A DNA stretch of 64,000 nt from Microvirga calopogonii (GCF_003347665.1 NZ_QDGA01000026.1:1-64000), one strand, 5' to 3'; positions 50,563 through 59,357 are shown, numbered from the stretch's first letter. The notes: generated by a model not told the origin, from the sequence alone. Translations and numbers: made by a program.

Positions 50563-51516
50563 ATGGAGCCGGGAGCAAGCAGGATCGTCTGCATCGGCGG
50601 CGCGGCCGTGGATCGCAAGTACCGCGGCATGGCCACAATCCGGCCGGGAACCTCCAATCCCGTCGTGTCGGAACGCTCGTTCGGCGGCGTCGCCCGCAAT
50701 GTGGCGGAGAATATCGCACGGCTTGGGATCCCCGTGTCCCTGGTCTCGATCGTCGGCGACGACGACAACGGCCGCGCCCTGGTCCAAGACCTGAACCGTA
50801 TCGGTGTTGACACCCGGTCGGTTGCCCTGTCCGACTCGCAAGCGACGGCGGAATACGTGGCCGTGCTCCAGCCCGATGGAGAACTCGCCGTCGGGCTTGC
50901 CGACATGGCGGTCCTCGACGGCATCACCCCTGCCCTCTTGCACCAAATACGGCCTGATTTCGGATCAGCCTGGATTTTCGCCGATTGCAACCTTCCATCC
51001 GCGACCTTGCACGAACTCATCGCAGCGGCCCGGCAGCAAGCACTGATGCTCGCCCTGGACGCGGTTTCGACGCCAAAGGTAGCACGTCTGCCGCAGGATC
51101 TGAGTGGCATCGGCGTGTTCTTCCTCAATCTCGACGAGGCCCGAGCCTATCTCGACCGGCCCGAGATTCCGCCGGAAGCTGCCGCACAGGCACTGCTCGC
51201 CCTTGGAGCGGAACAGGTCATCCTGACGCTTGGGAGCAAGGGGCTCATCGCGGCGGATCCTTCCGGGATCGTGACAATCGATGCGATCAAGGCCGAGATC
51301 GTCGATGCGACCGGGGCGGGAGACGCCCTGATTGCCGCTACTCTCGTGGCTTTGTCGAGGGACGCCTCCCTGGCCGACGCCGCCCGGCTCGGCACTGTCG
51401 CTGCGGCCCTGACTGTCGAGAGTCAGGTCAGCGTTCGGCCTGATCTATCCCTTGCCTTGCTGGATTCCACCTTGTCGCCTAGATCAGGTCCAATGTTCGA
51501 ACGGAAGCCCTCATGA
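50563..51516 (+). CDS. psuK: Pseudouridine kinase (PfkB family)
   Basis: The 317-residue PfkB sugar kinase has IVCIGGAAVDRKYRG, the RSFGGVARNVAENIARLG substrate loop and LVSIVGDDDNGRALVQDL. The ATP-binding DATGAGDALIAATL includes the catalytic Asp. Its partner psuG overlaps it by 4 bp (ATGA), which identifies the pathway: pseudouridine is phosphorylated to its 5'-phosphate here, then cleaved by PsuG. ATG 50563 is preferred (AAGGGTGGA upstream); ATG 50539 is an alternative. No transporter or regulator for pseudouridine is adjacent. Confidence 0.88.
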   Translation: MEPGASRIVCIGGAAVDRKYRGMATIRPGTSNPVVSERSFGGVARNVAENIARLGIPVSLVSIVGDDDNGRALVQDLNRIGVDTRSVALSDSQATAEYVAVLQPDGELAVGLADMAVLDGITPALLHQIRPDFGSAWIFADCNLPSATLHELIAAARQQALMLALDAVSTPKVARLPQDLSGIGVFFLNLDEARAYLDRPEIPPEAAAQALLALGAEQVILTLGSKGLIAADPSGIVTIDAIKAEIVDATGAGDALIAATLVALSRDASLADAARLGTVAAALTVESQVSVRPDLSLALLDSTLSPRSGPMFERKPS

Positions 51517-52436
51517 AGCACGACATCGCCGGCCGGTTCCTCGATATCGCTCCCGAGGTCCGGGCTACGCTCGCTGCAGGCGGGGCGGTCGTCGCCCTCG
51601 AATCCACCATCATCACCCATGGCATGCCCCATCCGCAGAACGTCGCCACGGCCCGTGAGGTGGAGGCTGTGGTGCGCGAGAACGGCGCCGTTCCGGCCAC
51701 GATCGCGATCATCGAAGGGCGCATCAAGGTCGGCCTTTCGGACGCGGAGCTCGACTGGCTCGGCACGGCCAAGGACGTCATGAAGCTGAGCCGTGCGGAT
51801 CTGCCTTATGCGGTCGCCTCCGGGCGACATGGGGCGACGACGGTGGCCGCCACGATGATCTGCGCCCATCTGGCCGGCATCCGGGTCTTCGCCACCGGCG
51901 GTATCGGCGGCGTCCATCAGGGCGTCGAGGACACGATGGACATATCTGCCGATCTCGACGAACTCGCCCGCACGCCCGTGGCGGTGATCTGCGCCGGCGC
52001 CAAGGCCATCCTCGATCTGCCGCGCACCCTCGAATATCTCGAAACCCGCGGCGTGCCCGTGGTCGGCTACCGGACGGATCGCTTCCCGGCCTTCTGGAGC
52101 CGGACGAGCGAGCTGTCCGTACCTCTGCGCCTCGACAGCCCGGACGCGATAGCCGATCTGATCCGCACGAAGGAAGTCCTTGGCCTCGACGGCGGCGTTC
52201 TGGTTGCCAATCCCGTCCCTGTCACGGACGAAATCCCGGCCGACGAGATGAAGAGCTTTATCGACGCGGCCCTGGTCGAGGCGAAAGTCCGCGGCGTCGT
52301 CGGAAAGGCCGTGACGCCATTCCTGCTGTCGCACCTCTTCGAGAAGACGGCCGGTCGAAGTCTTTCGACCAATATTGCCCTCGTGAAGAACAATGCCGCC
52401 CTGGCCGCGCAGCTTGCGGTGTCGCTGACGCGCTGA
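51513..52436 (+). CDS. psuG: Pseudouridine-5'-phosphate glycosidase
   Basis: The 307-residue enzyme splits the C-C bond of pseudouridine 5'-phosphate into uracil and ribose 5-phosphate. Family signatures are ALESTIITHGMPHPQN, EGRIKVGLSD, KLSRADLPYAVASGRHGATTVAAT, TGGIGGVHQG and CAGAKAILDLPRTLEYLETRGVPVVGY. Length and motifs are complete. The start overlaps psuK, so the pair is translationally coupled. Uracil and ribose phosphate would feed pyrimidine salvage and the pentose pathway. Confidence 0.94.
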   Translation: MKHDIAGRFLDIAPEVRATLAAGGAVVALESTIITHGMPHPQNVATAREVEAVVRENGAVPATIAIIEGRIKVGLSDAELDWLGTAKDVMKLSRADLPYAVASGRHGATTVAATMICAHLAGIRVFATGGIGGVHQGVEDTMDISADLDELARTPVAVICAGAKAILDLPRTLEYLETRGVPVVGYRTDRFPAFWSRTSELSVPLRLDSPDAIADLIRTKEVLGLDGGVLVANPVPVTDEIPADEMKSFIDAALVEAKVRGVVGKAVTPFLLSHLFEKTAGRSLSTNIALVKNNAALAAQLAVSLTR

Positions 52437-52439
52437 GCG

Positions 52440-53351
52440 CTATTCCCTCTCGCTCCAGGCGGCCATCGCCTCGAACACGATGGCATGACGCCGGGCAAGA
52501 GCGTCGATATCGGCGGAATATCCGCCACCGACGACGGCGACGAGGGGGATCTGCCGGCTGCGGGCCTGTTCGATCACGTAACCATCACGCCGGCGCAGGC
52601 CCTCGTCCGAGAGGCAGAGCCGCCCGAGCTTGTCGTCCCGGTGCGGATCGACGCCCGCGTTGAAGAAGACGAGATCCGGCTCGATGGCATCGAAAAGACG
52701 CGGCAGGTGCGCCTGGAGGGCTTCGAGATAGGCATCATCCTCCATGGCATCGGGCAACCCGACATCGAGGTCGCTCGGGATCTTGCGGACCGGATAGTTC
52801 TTCTCCGCATGCATGGAAAAGGTGAAGAGATCCGGCTCATCGCGCAGGCAGTCGGCGGTGCCGTCGCCCTGATGCACGTCGAGATCGACAATGAGCGCGT
52901 GTCGGATCGCGCCCTCGGCATGGAGCGCCTTGGCCGCAATGGCGACATCGTTGAAGACGCAGAAGCCCGCCCCGGTCTCCCGCTGTCCGTGATGGCTGCC
53001 GCCGGCCGTGCTGCCTGAAAGACCGTGCTGCAGGGCCAATCGGGCTGCAAGCAATGTCCCGCCGGCGGATGCCCGTGCACGACGGACCACGCTCTCGCTG
53101 ACAGGAAGGCCGATCCGCCGCTCGATCTCGCGAGGAACGGAGCATGCGAGGACCTGGTCGACATAGGCGCGGTCGTGAGCCAGCGCGATCAGCTCAGCCG
53201 ACGCCTCCTCCGGTTTGACGAAACCGTCGGGTGCCAGCCCAATCTCCGCGACGACCTCTGCGAGGCGTCCATATTTCCGCATGGGAAAGCGATGACCGTC
53301 CGGCAGGAGGGCCTCGTAGGCGGGATGATAAACGATCGGCACCTGCTTCAT
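52440..53351 (-). CDS. Histone deacetylase-family zinc amidohydrolase
   Basis: The 303-residue class IV-like HDAC homolog begins VPIVYHPAYEALLPDGHRFPMRKY. Its active site includes GGSHHGQRETGAGFCVFNDVAIAA (His-His), zinc ligands in DLDVHQGDGTAD, FSMHAEKNYP, and Asp in FNAGVDPHRDD, with a GGGYSADI loop. Bacterial members deacetylate acetyl-lysine, acetoin-related or polyamine substrates; the substrate here is unknown. It ends 4 bp from the convergent psuG stop and is followed upstream by the MYG1 gene on the same strand 29 bp away. Confidence 0.9.
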   Translation of the reverse strand: MKQVPIVYHPAYEALLPDGHRFPMRKYGRLAEVVAEIGLAPDGFVKPEEASAELIALAHDRAYVDQVLACSVPREIERRIGLPVSESVVRRARASAGGTLLAARLALQHGLSGSTAGGSHHGQRETGAGFCVFNDVAIAAKALHAEGAIRHALIVDLDVHQGDGTADCLRDEPDLFTFSMHAEKNYPVRKIPSDLDVGLPDAMEDDAYLEALQAHLPRLFDAIEPDLVFFNAGVDPHRDDKLGRLCLSDEGLRRRDGYVIEQARSRQIPLVAVVGGGYSADIDALARRHAIVFEAMAAWSERE

Positions 53352-53379
53352 GGCTCAACCCTGTCGGATGAGGCCTGGA

Positions 53380-54270
53380 CTATTGACCGGCGGCAATTGC
53401 CTTCTCCGCCAGCCGAACGGCGGATTCCCGCGAGCGCGCCCCACAGATGAACCCGCTCGGGTGACAAAAGACCCCATCTTCGATCCCGGCCACTTGGGAA
53501 AATTCCTCGTCCTGCAGGCCGCGCCACGCTTCCGGTAGGCACAACCTCTGGCCGAAGGAGCTGGGTTCAGGCGGGACCGTGCGGCAGTACCAGGCCGTTG
53601 CATCCTCGTTCGGGTAGATGATGAAAAGCAGGTCACGCAGACCGCCCTCGAAGACAGCCTTTTCCCAGGGCAGTTTATGATTGAGAACGATGATGCGGGG
53701 GTCGGGCGCCTTCCTGGCAGCGGCCAGAACCAGGGATTGCGCCTGGGCTTCCGCGTGAGCCTGCCGGCATGCCCGGATCAGAATGCCCCTGGCGAATTCG
53801 GCCGCCTCGAGGAAAGCGTCGTCGTAGGACTGGTCGCTCGCCCAGGTGGGATTGAAGGCCTCGATCAGGAGTGAAAGGTGGCCCTGGCTGACCGAAGCCA
53901 CGCCGTTGTCGGCTTGGTCGATGGCAAGGATGAAGCTGGTATCGATGTCCTGCCAGACAGCATCCAGCAGGTCCTCGTCGATCCCTGGAATGAACCTCGG
54001 CAGGGCGTTGCGCCCGAAATCGCGCCAGATCAGGCCGACCGAGCTGTAGGGCGTGTCGTCTGGCCGCCGTGGAAGATCCCGCATGTGATGGTCGTAGCGC
54101 CCGCGCGCCACATCGTAAGCACCGCCGACATCGAAGACCAGATCTGCCGTCTCGATGAGAGCGGAATCACGGGTTCGCGCAAACTCGAAAGGCCCCAGCG
54201 CCTCCCGCAGAATGGCGAAGGCGAAGACATCGTCGGCATGAAACGTGCCGCTATGGGTTACAACCTTCAT
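53380..54270 (-). CDS. MYG1-family (UPF0160) DHH-like hydrolase
   Basis: The 296-residue protein has the family start VVTHSGTFHADDVFAFAILRE (HxGxFHADD), then DLVFDVGGAYD, RYDHHM and DQADNG, and a second domain ending with FCHPSGFICGARSRESAVRLAEKA. These Asp/His motifs bind metal in a DHH-like phosphoesterase fold; eukaryotic MYG1 is an RNA exonuclease. ATG 54270 (MKVVTHSG) is the family norm, although GTG 54288 is also possible. It stands upstream of the HDAC gene, with which it probably forms an operon. Confidence 0.88.
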   Translation of the reverse strand: MKVVTHSGTFHADDVFAFAILREALGPFEFARTRDSALIETADLVFDVGGAYDVARGRYDHHMRDLPRRPDDTPYSSVGLIWRDFGRNALPRFIPGIDEDLLDAVWQDIDTSFILAIDQADNGVASVSQGHLSLLIEAFNPTWASDQSYDDAFLEAAEFARGILIRACRQAHAEAQAQSLVLAAARKAPDPRIIVLNHKLPWEKAVFEGGLRDLLFIIYPNEDATAWYCRTVPPEPSSFGQRLCLPEAWRGLQDEEFSQVAGIEDGVFCHPSGFICGARSRESAVRLAEKAIAAGQ

Positions 54271-54416
54271 ACCCTTCTTACCGACCACATTCGGCCACTC
54301 CTGACCCGTATTGTATCGTTATCCGCGATAACAGAGCTACCCGAAGAAGATAAGCGCCTGCAATCACATCCTTTATGGTGACAGCCACATCGCCTGAATA
54401 ACCTGTCAGGCATCGC

Positions 54417-54440
54417 TTGACCTTTCCATCGTGGCAAGGT
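54417..54440 (+). promoter_or_regulatory. CueR-like operator, outside the copper island
   Basis: TTGACC (54417-54422) overlaps ACCTTTCC-ATCGT-GGCAAGGT (54420-54440). It is nearly the same sequence as the 6269 site, including the GTCCAG that follows. Downstream is only a DUF305 relic (54481-54558). This marks the remains of another copper-responsive unit. Confidence 0.7.
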
Positions 54441-54480
54441 CCAGCCCTTCGGGCCCTAAAAGAGAGGATCCCGATCATGG

Positions 54481-54558
54481 ATCGCGGACGTGATCCGGGA
54501 ACAGGAGCGGGAAATCGCCGAGATGCGGGACTGGCTGAAGAAGAAGGGCGTCGAGTAG
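54481..54558 (+). pseudogene. Relic of a DUF305 C-terminus
   Basis: In frame to the TAG at 54556 the DNA reads IADVIREQEREIAEMRDWLKKKGVE. This is the C-terminal helix of DUF305 proteins (compare EIAEMKEWLQKNAKKEG in the protein at 15514). No start codon lies in this frame behind the copper operator, and the His-containing core is missing. It is a remnant 41 bp downstream of the CueR-like operator. Confidence 0.65.
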
Positions 54559-54693
54559 GCGGAACTCGACGCGTTTACGACCGGGCCAACGTCCCGCCGT
54601 TTTCATACCGCTTCATGTGCAGAACCTCTGCCACGAACGTGCAGGGTCGAGCGTTTACGAGTATCCCTTGCGGGCGAATGGAAAGGAAGAATC

Positions 54694-54996
54694 ATGTTCA
54701 CGCTCACCATCAGCGACAAACCTGTTGCCATCACCAATGCCGAGGAGGACGAAGCCCGCGAACTCCTCATGAGCGAGGATTTCAAGGACGACCTCAAGGT
54801 TCTGGAGAGCGAGGGTGCTCCCTTGTGGGACGGGTTCGCGACCCTCACCGTCCGGCCTGCGACGGAAGTAGAAAAGAACGAGTTCGAGAGCGCCGACTTC
54901 GACGAGGACGAGGATGACGACGATGGGGAAGAAGGCCCCTACATCATGTTCCTGGTCGATGTGACCGATCCCGACGAGGTTGAGGAAGAGCCCTGA
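54694..54996 (+). CDS. Acidic small protein, unknown
   Basis: The 100-residue protein begins MFTLTISDKPVAITNAEEDEARELLMSEDFKDDLKVL and has a strongly acidic Asp/Glu segment (~68-84) before PYIMFLVDVTDPDEVEEEP. AAAGGAAG is 6 bp upstream of the ATG. No cysteine, signal or known domain is visible. The composition resembles small conserved Hyphomicrobiales proteins without assigned function. An acidic tail might mimic nucleic acid, but nothing supports a role. Confidence 0.65.
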   Translation: MFTLTISDKPVAITNAEEDEARELLMSEDFKDDLKVLESEGAPLWDGFATLTVRPATEVEKNEFESADFDEDEDDDDGEEGPYIMFLVDVTDPDEVEEEP

Positions 54997-55033
54997 GGGG
55001 AGTTATCCTAAGCCTGCCCGACCGGTAGGCTGC

Positions 55034-55071
55034 AAAAAGAGGGCGGGCCCGGCTTCATGGGCCCGCCCTCT
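55034..55071 (-). terminator. Long GC stem-loop with U-tract on the minus strand
   Basis: AGAGGGCGGGCCC, 8-base loop, GGGCCCGCCCTCT: a perfect 13-bp stem. Read leftward it is followed by TTTTT. It would stop minus-strand transcription, although the neighbouring genes (54694 and 55112) both run rightward. For them it may act as a stable 3' hairpin. Confidence 0.55.
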
Positions 55072-55111
55072 GCGCATCGGAACCAGTCGAAACCGGAACC
55101 GTTGGCCCGAA

Positions 55112-56122
55112 ATGAGTTGGCTTGTTCAACCCCGTCTCGTGAACGATCCTTTCAGCGATCCGGGCCTCTATCTCGATTTCCGGTACGGCCGCCGGGCCAT
55201 CCTCTTCGACCTCGGTGACGTGAGCGCACTCTCGTCCCGCGAATTGCTGCGGGTCAGCCATGTCTTCGTCTCGCACACTCACGTAGATCACATGGCGGGT
55301 TTCGACCGGCTGTTCCGGCTGTGCCTTCATCGCCCCATCCCTTTGGTCCTCATCGGCCCGCCGGGCTTTTCGGCACAGATCGAGCATCGAATCCGAGGCT
55401 TCACCTGGAATCTCCTGGATGAAAACTCGGTCGACTTCTGCCTGAGAGCCATGGACTATGACGGCACCTTCCTGACGCAAGCCGCCGAGTTTCATGCGCG
55501 CGAAGCCTTTGCCAGGCGTGAGATCGAGCCGCCCGGGTTTCCCCCGGGCATGGCCTGGATGGAGGACGAGTTCAGGATCGAGGCCGTGGCTCTGGATCAT
55601 GGCATCCCCTCCCTCGCCTTCGCCCTGAAGGAAGTTCTCCAGGTGAATGTGTGGCGCGGCGTGCTGGACGGGCTGGACCTGCCTCCGGGACCATGGCTCA
55701 ACGAGGCCAAGCGCGCGGTTCGCCTCGGCCTGCCCGACGATCATCCCGTTGCGGTTCCAGGAGGAGAATGCATCCGCCTCGGCGCCCTAAAGGGCCAAGC
55801 CTTGCGCATTGCTCCGGGACAAGCGGTCGCATACGTGACGGATGCTGCGCCCCATCCAGAAAACCGCGCCAAGATCCTTCAGCTCGTCCGTCAGGTCGAC
55901 CAGCTCTTCATCGAAGCCGTCTTCCTGGAGCGCGACCGCGCCCTCGCGGTTGCGTCACTTCACCTGACGGCTTGGGAGGCCGGGGCCATCGCCCGCGATG
56001 CCGGTGTCCGATATGTCACGCCGTTCCACCATTCGCCCCGCTATCTATCGGAGCCGAATGCCCTTCGGGAAGAGGTGCTCGAGAGCTTTCACGCCGACGA
56101 ACGGAAGGCGATGCCTGCGTAG
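55112..56122 (+). CDS. RNase Z-like metallo-beta-lactamase fold hydrolase
   Basis: The 336-residue protein has DPGLYLDFRYGRRAILFDLGDV and the metal motif VFVSHTHVDHMAGFDRL (HxHxDH). Later ligands lie in VALDHGIPSLAFAL, YVTDAAPHPENRAKI and TPFHHSPRYL. The layout is that of ribonuclease Z/ElaC relatives, which trim tRNA 3' ends or act on other phosphodiesters. It differs from standard RNase Z in N-terminal details, so a distinct substrate is possible. ATG 55112 (MSWLVQPRLVNDPF) is natural for this group. Confidence 0.82.
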   Translation: MSWLVQPRLVNDPFSDPGLYLDFRYGRRAILFDLGDVSALSSRELLRVSHVFVSHTHVDHMAGFDRLFRLCLHRPIPLVLIGPPGFSAQIEHRIRGFTWNLLDENSVDFCLRAMDYDGTFLTQAAEFHAREAFARREIEPPGFPPGMAWMEDEFRIEAVALDHGIPSLAFALKEVLQVNVWRGVLDGLDLPPGPWLNEAKRAVRLGLPDDHPVAVPGGECIRLGALKGQALRIAPGQAVAYVTDAAPHPENRAKILQLVRQVDQLFIEAVFLERDRALAVASLHLTAWEAGAIARDAGVRYVTPFHHSPRYLSEPNALREEVLESFHADERKAMPA

Positions 56123-56126
56123 ATCC

Positions 56127-56591
56127 CTAGTGAGGCTGGAACACGGCCTCGTGAATTTGCCGTGGATCGGGCCTGCGGTTCGAACTGAACCGGATGACCC
56201 GATAGCCGCATGACTTCAGAACCTTGTCGCGTTGTGCATCCTTCCGGGCATCGTGGGAGCGGTCATCGAGTTCGACAATGGCAATCACATCCAAATCGCG
56301 AACGACCACCCAATCGACGCGCGTGTTCGAGATCCTTTTGAAGGCGATCCAGAAGGCGCGGCTGCCTTCCTTGGCATCGGGCCGGACGAGAGCCAGGATC
56401 GGAACCTGGGGCCAGATCTGGCAATCGGGACACGCCGCGAGGAGGCGCTGATAGAACTCCCTCTCGTTGTCCGTCATGATCGAGCCCCGCCGATAGCGCG
56501 GCTTGCGGGTCCAGAAGAGAACCAGAATGAACAGGATGCCGAGCAGCCCGACACCGGCGAACCACGACCAGGAGAGGTTTTCGATCATCAT
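56127..56591 (-). CDS. DUF2726 protein with an N-terminal membrane anchor
   Basis: The 154-residue protein has one membrane helix (WFAGVGLLGILFILVLFW) and a DUF2726 domain: MTDNEREFYQRLLAACPDCQIWPQVPILALVRP, FWIAFKRISNTRVDWVVVRDLDVIAIVELDDRSHDARKDAQRDKVLKSCGYRVIRF. The domain has the restriction-endonuclease-like fold (VELDD...), suggesting nucleic acid binding or cleavage, but its role is unknown. It is convergent with the RNase Z-like gene (5 bp apart). The start is one of two adjacent ATGs (56591 or 56588). Confidence 0.82.
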   Translation of the reverse strand: MMIENLSWSWFAGVGLLGILFILVLFWTRKPRYRRGSIMTDNEREFYQRLLAACPDCQIWPQVPILALVRPDAKEGSRAFWIAFKRISNTRVDWVVVRDLDVIAIVELDDRSHDARKDAQRDKVLKSCGYRVIRFSSNRRPDPRQIHEAVFQPH

Positions 56592-56732
56592 CACAAGCTG
56601 CCCCTGCCCTGCGCTCACATCCATTTGAACGGCCAGGCTTTCGTTGTCTTCGAAGCATAGCAGCTACCATGAAACCGACACGGAGGGTCCTGCGTCTACT
56701 TATTGTCGAGTTAAGAATGCCGGGAGTGCACA

Positions 56733-57443
56733 ATGGACCTCAGCCGCCGAACCTTCATGCTCGGAGCCTCAGCCGCTGCCGCCGGCGCCGCTCTGCCCAT
56801 CAACAGCAGCCTTGCGCAGTCGGTGCGCGATGCATCCGCCTATCAACGTATGTACGGGCCCATCGATGATGATCTCTTCCCCGTCCCTGGCATCCAATTG
56901 TCCAGGATCAATCCGGCCTTCCTCCGGCGCGTCGTGGAATATGAGACTGCGGAGGCACCCGGAACCATCGTGATCGATCCCCGGTCCCGTTATCTCTACC
57001 TCGTCATGCGCGACGGCATGGCCGTCCGCTACGGGGTCGGGGTGGGCCGGTCGGGGTTCAGCTGGTCGGGAACCGCCACCATCCGCGACAAGCAGGAATG
57101 GCCGGATTGGTATCCGCCAAAGGAGATGCTCGGGCGGCAGCCGGAACTCATGGAGCAGATGGGCGAATTGCCCGGCGGTCCCGGGATGCCCGGCGGCCCC
57201 GGCAATCCACTCGGAGCCCGCGCCCTTTATCTCTGGCAGGGCAACAAGGACACCCTCTATCGCATCCACGGAACCTTCGAACCCTGGACCATCGGCACCA
57301 ATGTTTCATCCGGCTGCATTCGCATGATCAACCAGGATGTGATCGACCTCTACAACCATACGCCGACCGGAACGAAGGTGGTTGTCCTATCCTCCCCGTC
57401 GAACCGGCCGAAGCGCAATCAGACCACCGCGCAGGTCTATTAA
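56733..57443 (+). CDS. L,D-transpeptidase (YkuD domain), Tat signal
   Basis: The 236-residue protein opens MDLSRRTFMLGASAAAAGAALP, a twin-arginine signal. The YkuD domain follows: APGTIVIDPRSRYLYLVMRDG, GNPLGARALYLW, then the active-site block HGTFEPWTIGTNVSSGCIRMINQDVIDLY with catalytic Cys. A Gly/Pro loop (LPGGPGMPGGPGN) is inserted before the conserved GNPLGARALYL. It is a paralog of the 24603 protein. The next gene encodes a DUF882 peptidase, so both act on peptidoglycan. Confidence 0.93.
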   Translation: MDLSRRTFMLGASAAAAGAALPINSSLAQSVRDASAYQRMYGPIDDDLFPVPGIQLSRINPAFLRRVVEYETAEAPGTIVIDPRSRYLYLVMRDGMAVRYGVGVGRSGFSWSGTATIRDKQEWPDWYPPKEMLGRQPELMEQMGELPGGPGMPGGPGNPLGARALYLWQGNKDTLYRIHGTFEPWTIGTNVSSGCIRMINQDVIDLYNHTPTGTKVVVLSSPSNRPKRNQTTAQVY

Positions 57444-57522
57444 GCGAAAAGGTACGGTTTGCGCCTATTTTTGCCATGGTTAACGGCCACACGTCGCTCA
57501 AGGGACGCGGGAACCAATAACC

Positions 57523-58743
57523 ATGGCGCGAATTTTCGCCCGATCCGAACGATCGGATGACGGATGCAGGACGCTCTCTGCATCCGTACGCAGATATTTG
57601 CCAAACAGGAAGAGCGCTTCGTACCTGGCGTTCGGTCTGTTGGGTGCGGCTTCTTTTCTCCTGATCGCCACGGCCCGCATTGAGGACGCTGCCGCCTTTG
57701 GAGACACCCGCACCCTCAGCTTCTATCACACCCATACCCGGGAAAGCTTGACCGTCACCTTCCGGCGCGACGGGCAATACGACTCGGGTGCCCTGCAGCA
57801 ACTCAACTGGTTCCTGCGGGACTGGCGCGTCGAAAAGCCGGCGCAGATGGACCCCCGCCTGTTCGACATCATCTGGGAAGTGTACCGGGAATCCGGCTCG
57901 TCGCAGCCCATCAACATCATCTCAGCCTACCGGTCGCCGGAAACCAACGGCGCCCTGCGTCGCCGCTCCAGCGGGGTCGCCGAGCACAGCCAGCACATGC
58001 TCGGCAAGGCCATGGACATTCGCCTGCCTGACGTGGACACGGCGCGGCTGCGCGCCATCGCCATGAAGATGCAGTACGGCGGAGTGGGCTATTATTCGTC
58101 CTCCGCGTTCGTCCATGTGGACACCGGCAACGTTCGAGCCTGGCCGCGCATGACCGAGCAGCAGCTGGCGCAACTGTTCCCCGACGGGAAGACCGTTCAT
58201 CTTCCCTCCAACGGCAAGCCGCTTCCAGGCTACGAGCTGGCGAAGGCCGAGATCCTGCCCCGCAACGCCGCCCTGGCCACGCAGGCCTCCGCCGGCGCCG
58301 GCCCGTCCATCGGCAACCTGTTCGCCAATCTATTCGGCCGCAAGAACGCCGCACCGCAGCAGGCGGAGACCTCGGCGCCAAGCACATCGACTATGGTCGC
58401 CTCGGCTGATCCCGAGAGCGTCAAGGAGGTCCTGACGGCTGCCATTCCCCTTCCGCCTCAGCGTCCGGCGGAGATCAAGCTCGCGGCAGCCCGCATGCCG
58501 GACACGGCGTCGGATGCATTGGCAGCCATCGTCTCCGCGCCGGCCCCGAGGATCGTTCCCGAATTGAAGCCCATTCTCGGATATGACGCGACGGCCGCGG
58601 CGAAATCACTGTTCGACCCGAGGACGGCATTCCTCGATCTCGGCTTCGCATCGGAGACGAAGAACGAGCTCAGCGTCACGCATTTCAGCGGTCCGGCCGT
58701 CAAACCGCTCCCCATCCTGAGCGATGCTCGGGCCGAACTCTGA
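57523..58743 (+). CDS. DUF882 (YcbK/M15-like) peptidoglycan peptidase
   Basis: The 406-residue protein has an N-terminal hydrophobic segment (FGLLGAASFLLIATARI) and a DUF882 domain at ~75-225. Zinc ligands of the M15 fold are visible in RSSGVAEHSQHMLGKAMDIRLP and SSAFVHVDTGNVRAWPR. It should cleave peptide cross-links in peptidoglycan. A ~180-residue Ala/Pro-rich tail follows, with no recognised domain. The start ATG 57523 is preceded by GGGAACC; the gene is 79 bp after the L,D-transpeptidase gene. Confidence 0.88.
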   Translation: MARIFARSERSDDGCRTLSASVRRYLPNRKSASYLAFGLLGAASFLLIATARIEDAAAFGDTRTLSFYHTHTRESLTVTFRRDGQYDSGALQQLNWFLRDWRVEKPAQMDPRLFDIIWEVYRESGSSQPINIISAYRSPETNGALRRRSSGVAEHSQHMLGKAMDIRLPDVDTARLRAIAMKMQYGGVGYYSSSAFVHVDTGNVRAWPRMTEQQLAQLFPDGKTVHLPSNGKPLPGYELAKAEILPRNAALATQASAGAGPSIGNLFANLFGRKNAAPQQAETSAPSTSTMVASADPESVKEVLTAAIPLPPQRPAEIKLAAARMPDTASDALAAIVSAPAPRIVPELKPILGYDATAAAKSLFDPRTAFLDLGFASETKNELSVTHFSGPAVKPLPILSDARAEL

Positions 58744-58758
58744 ATTCTACGCTTTTCG

Positions 58759-59190
58759 TCAGACGCCCAGCATCTTGACGATGCCGACCAGCAGCGCAAG
58801 CACGACGAGACCTGCTACGGCGACAGCCCAATGGACCATCCGGCTCTTCCGACCTGCAGGTTCGACGGCCTTGGCGTTAGATGCCGCTGCCTTCTGAAGA
58901 GGTGCCTTGCGCTGCTTCATCCGGGCGGCTGCGGCACGATCCGGGAAGGGAATGATTTCGGCGCTTCGGACAGGACCTGGGCTCGGCTTCGCATTCGGGG
59001 AAACGAGGCTGTCGTCCAATTCGACTGGAACGCCGGTCTCCTCGAGCTGAACGACGATGAGGGCTATGTCCTCCGCGCTCATGGATGCGATTGGCAGATT
59101 GTCTTCGAGATCCCGGTTCGTGAGATGACCTTGCTCGCGTCCGAGGGCGATCAAGCGATCCAGGGTGTTGCTGTCTAGCGCCGGCTGCAT
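58759..59190 (-). CDS. Membrane-anchored sigma-70 region 1.1-like protein
   Basis: The 143-residue protein has an N-terminal domain resembling region 1.1 of primary sigma factors: LDRLIALGREQGHLTNRDLEDNLPIASMSAEDIALIVVQLEETGVPV (residues ~9-56). A basic, low-complexity linker follows (EIIPFPDRAAAARMKQRKAPLQKAAA), then one C-terminal helix (VHWAVAVAGLVVLALLVGIVKML). There is no sigma region 2-4, so it is not a sigma factor. In RpoD, region 1.1 masks DNA binding. A tail-anchored copy might sequester or regulate a factor, which is inference only. It converges on the DUF882 gene. Confidence 0.65.
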   Translation of the reverse strand: MQPALDSNTLDRLIALGREQGHLTNRDLEDNLPIASMSAEDIALIVVQLEETGVPVELDDSLVSPNAKPSPGPVRSAEIIPFPDRAAAARMKQRKAPLQKAAASNAKAVEPAGRKSRMVHWAVAVAGLVVLALLVGIVKMLGV

Positions 59191-59357
59191 GAGGGCACGA
59201 CCCCATTTCGTCTGGTGGGCGGAGAGGCGGCCAAAGCCGCTTCGAGGAGCTTCGGCGAGCTAACGCGACAATAACTCCAGATGTTGCACCCGGAAATTGC
59301 CCGACGAGCAATTTTGACGGGGCTTTAGCCGTAAGTCGAATGGCGAGCGACGGGTGC

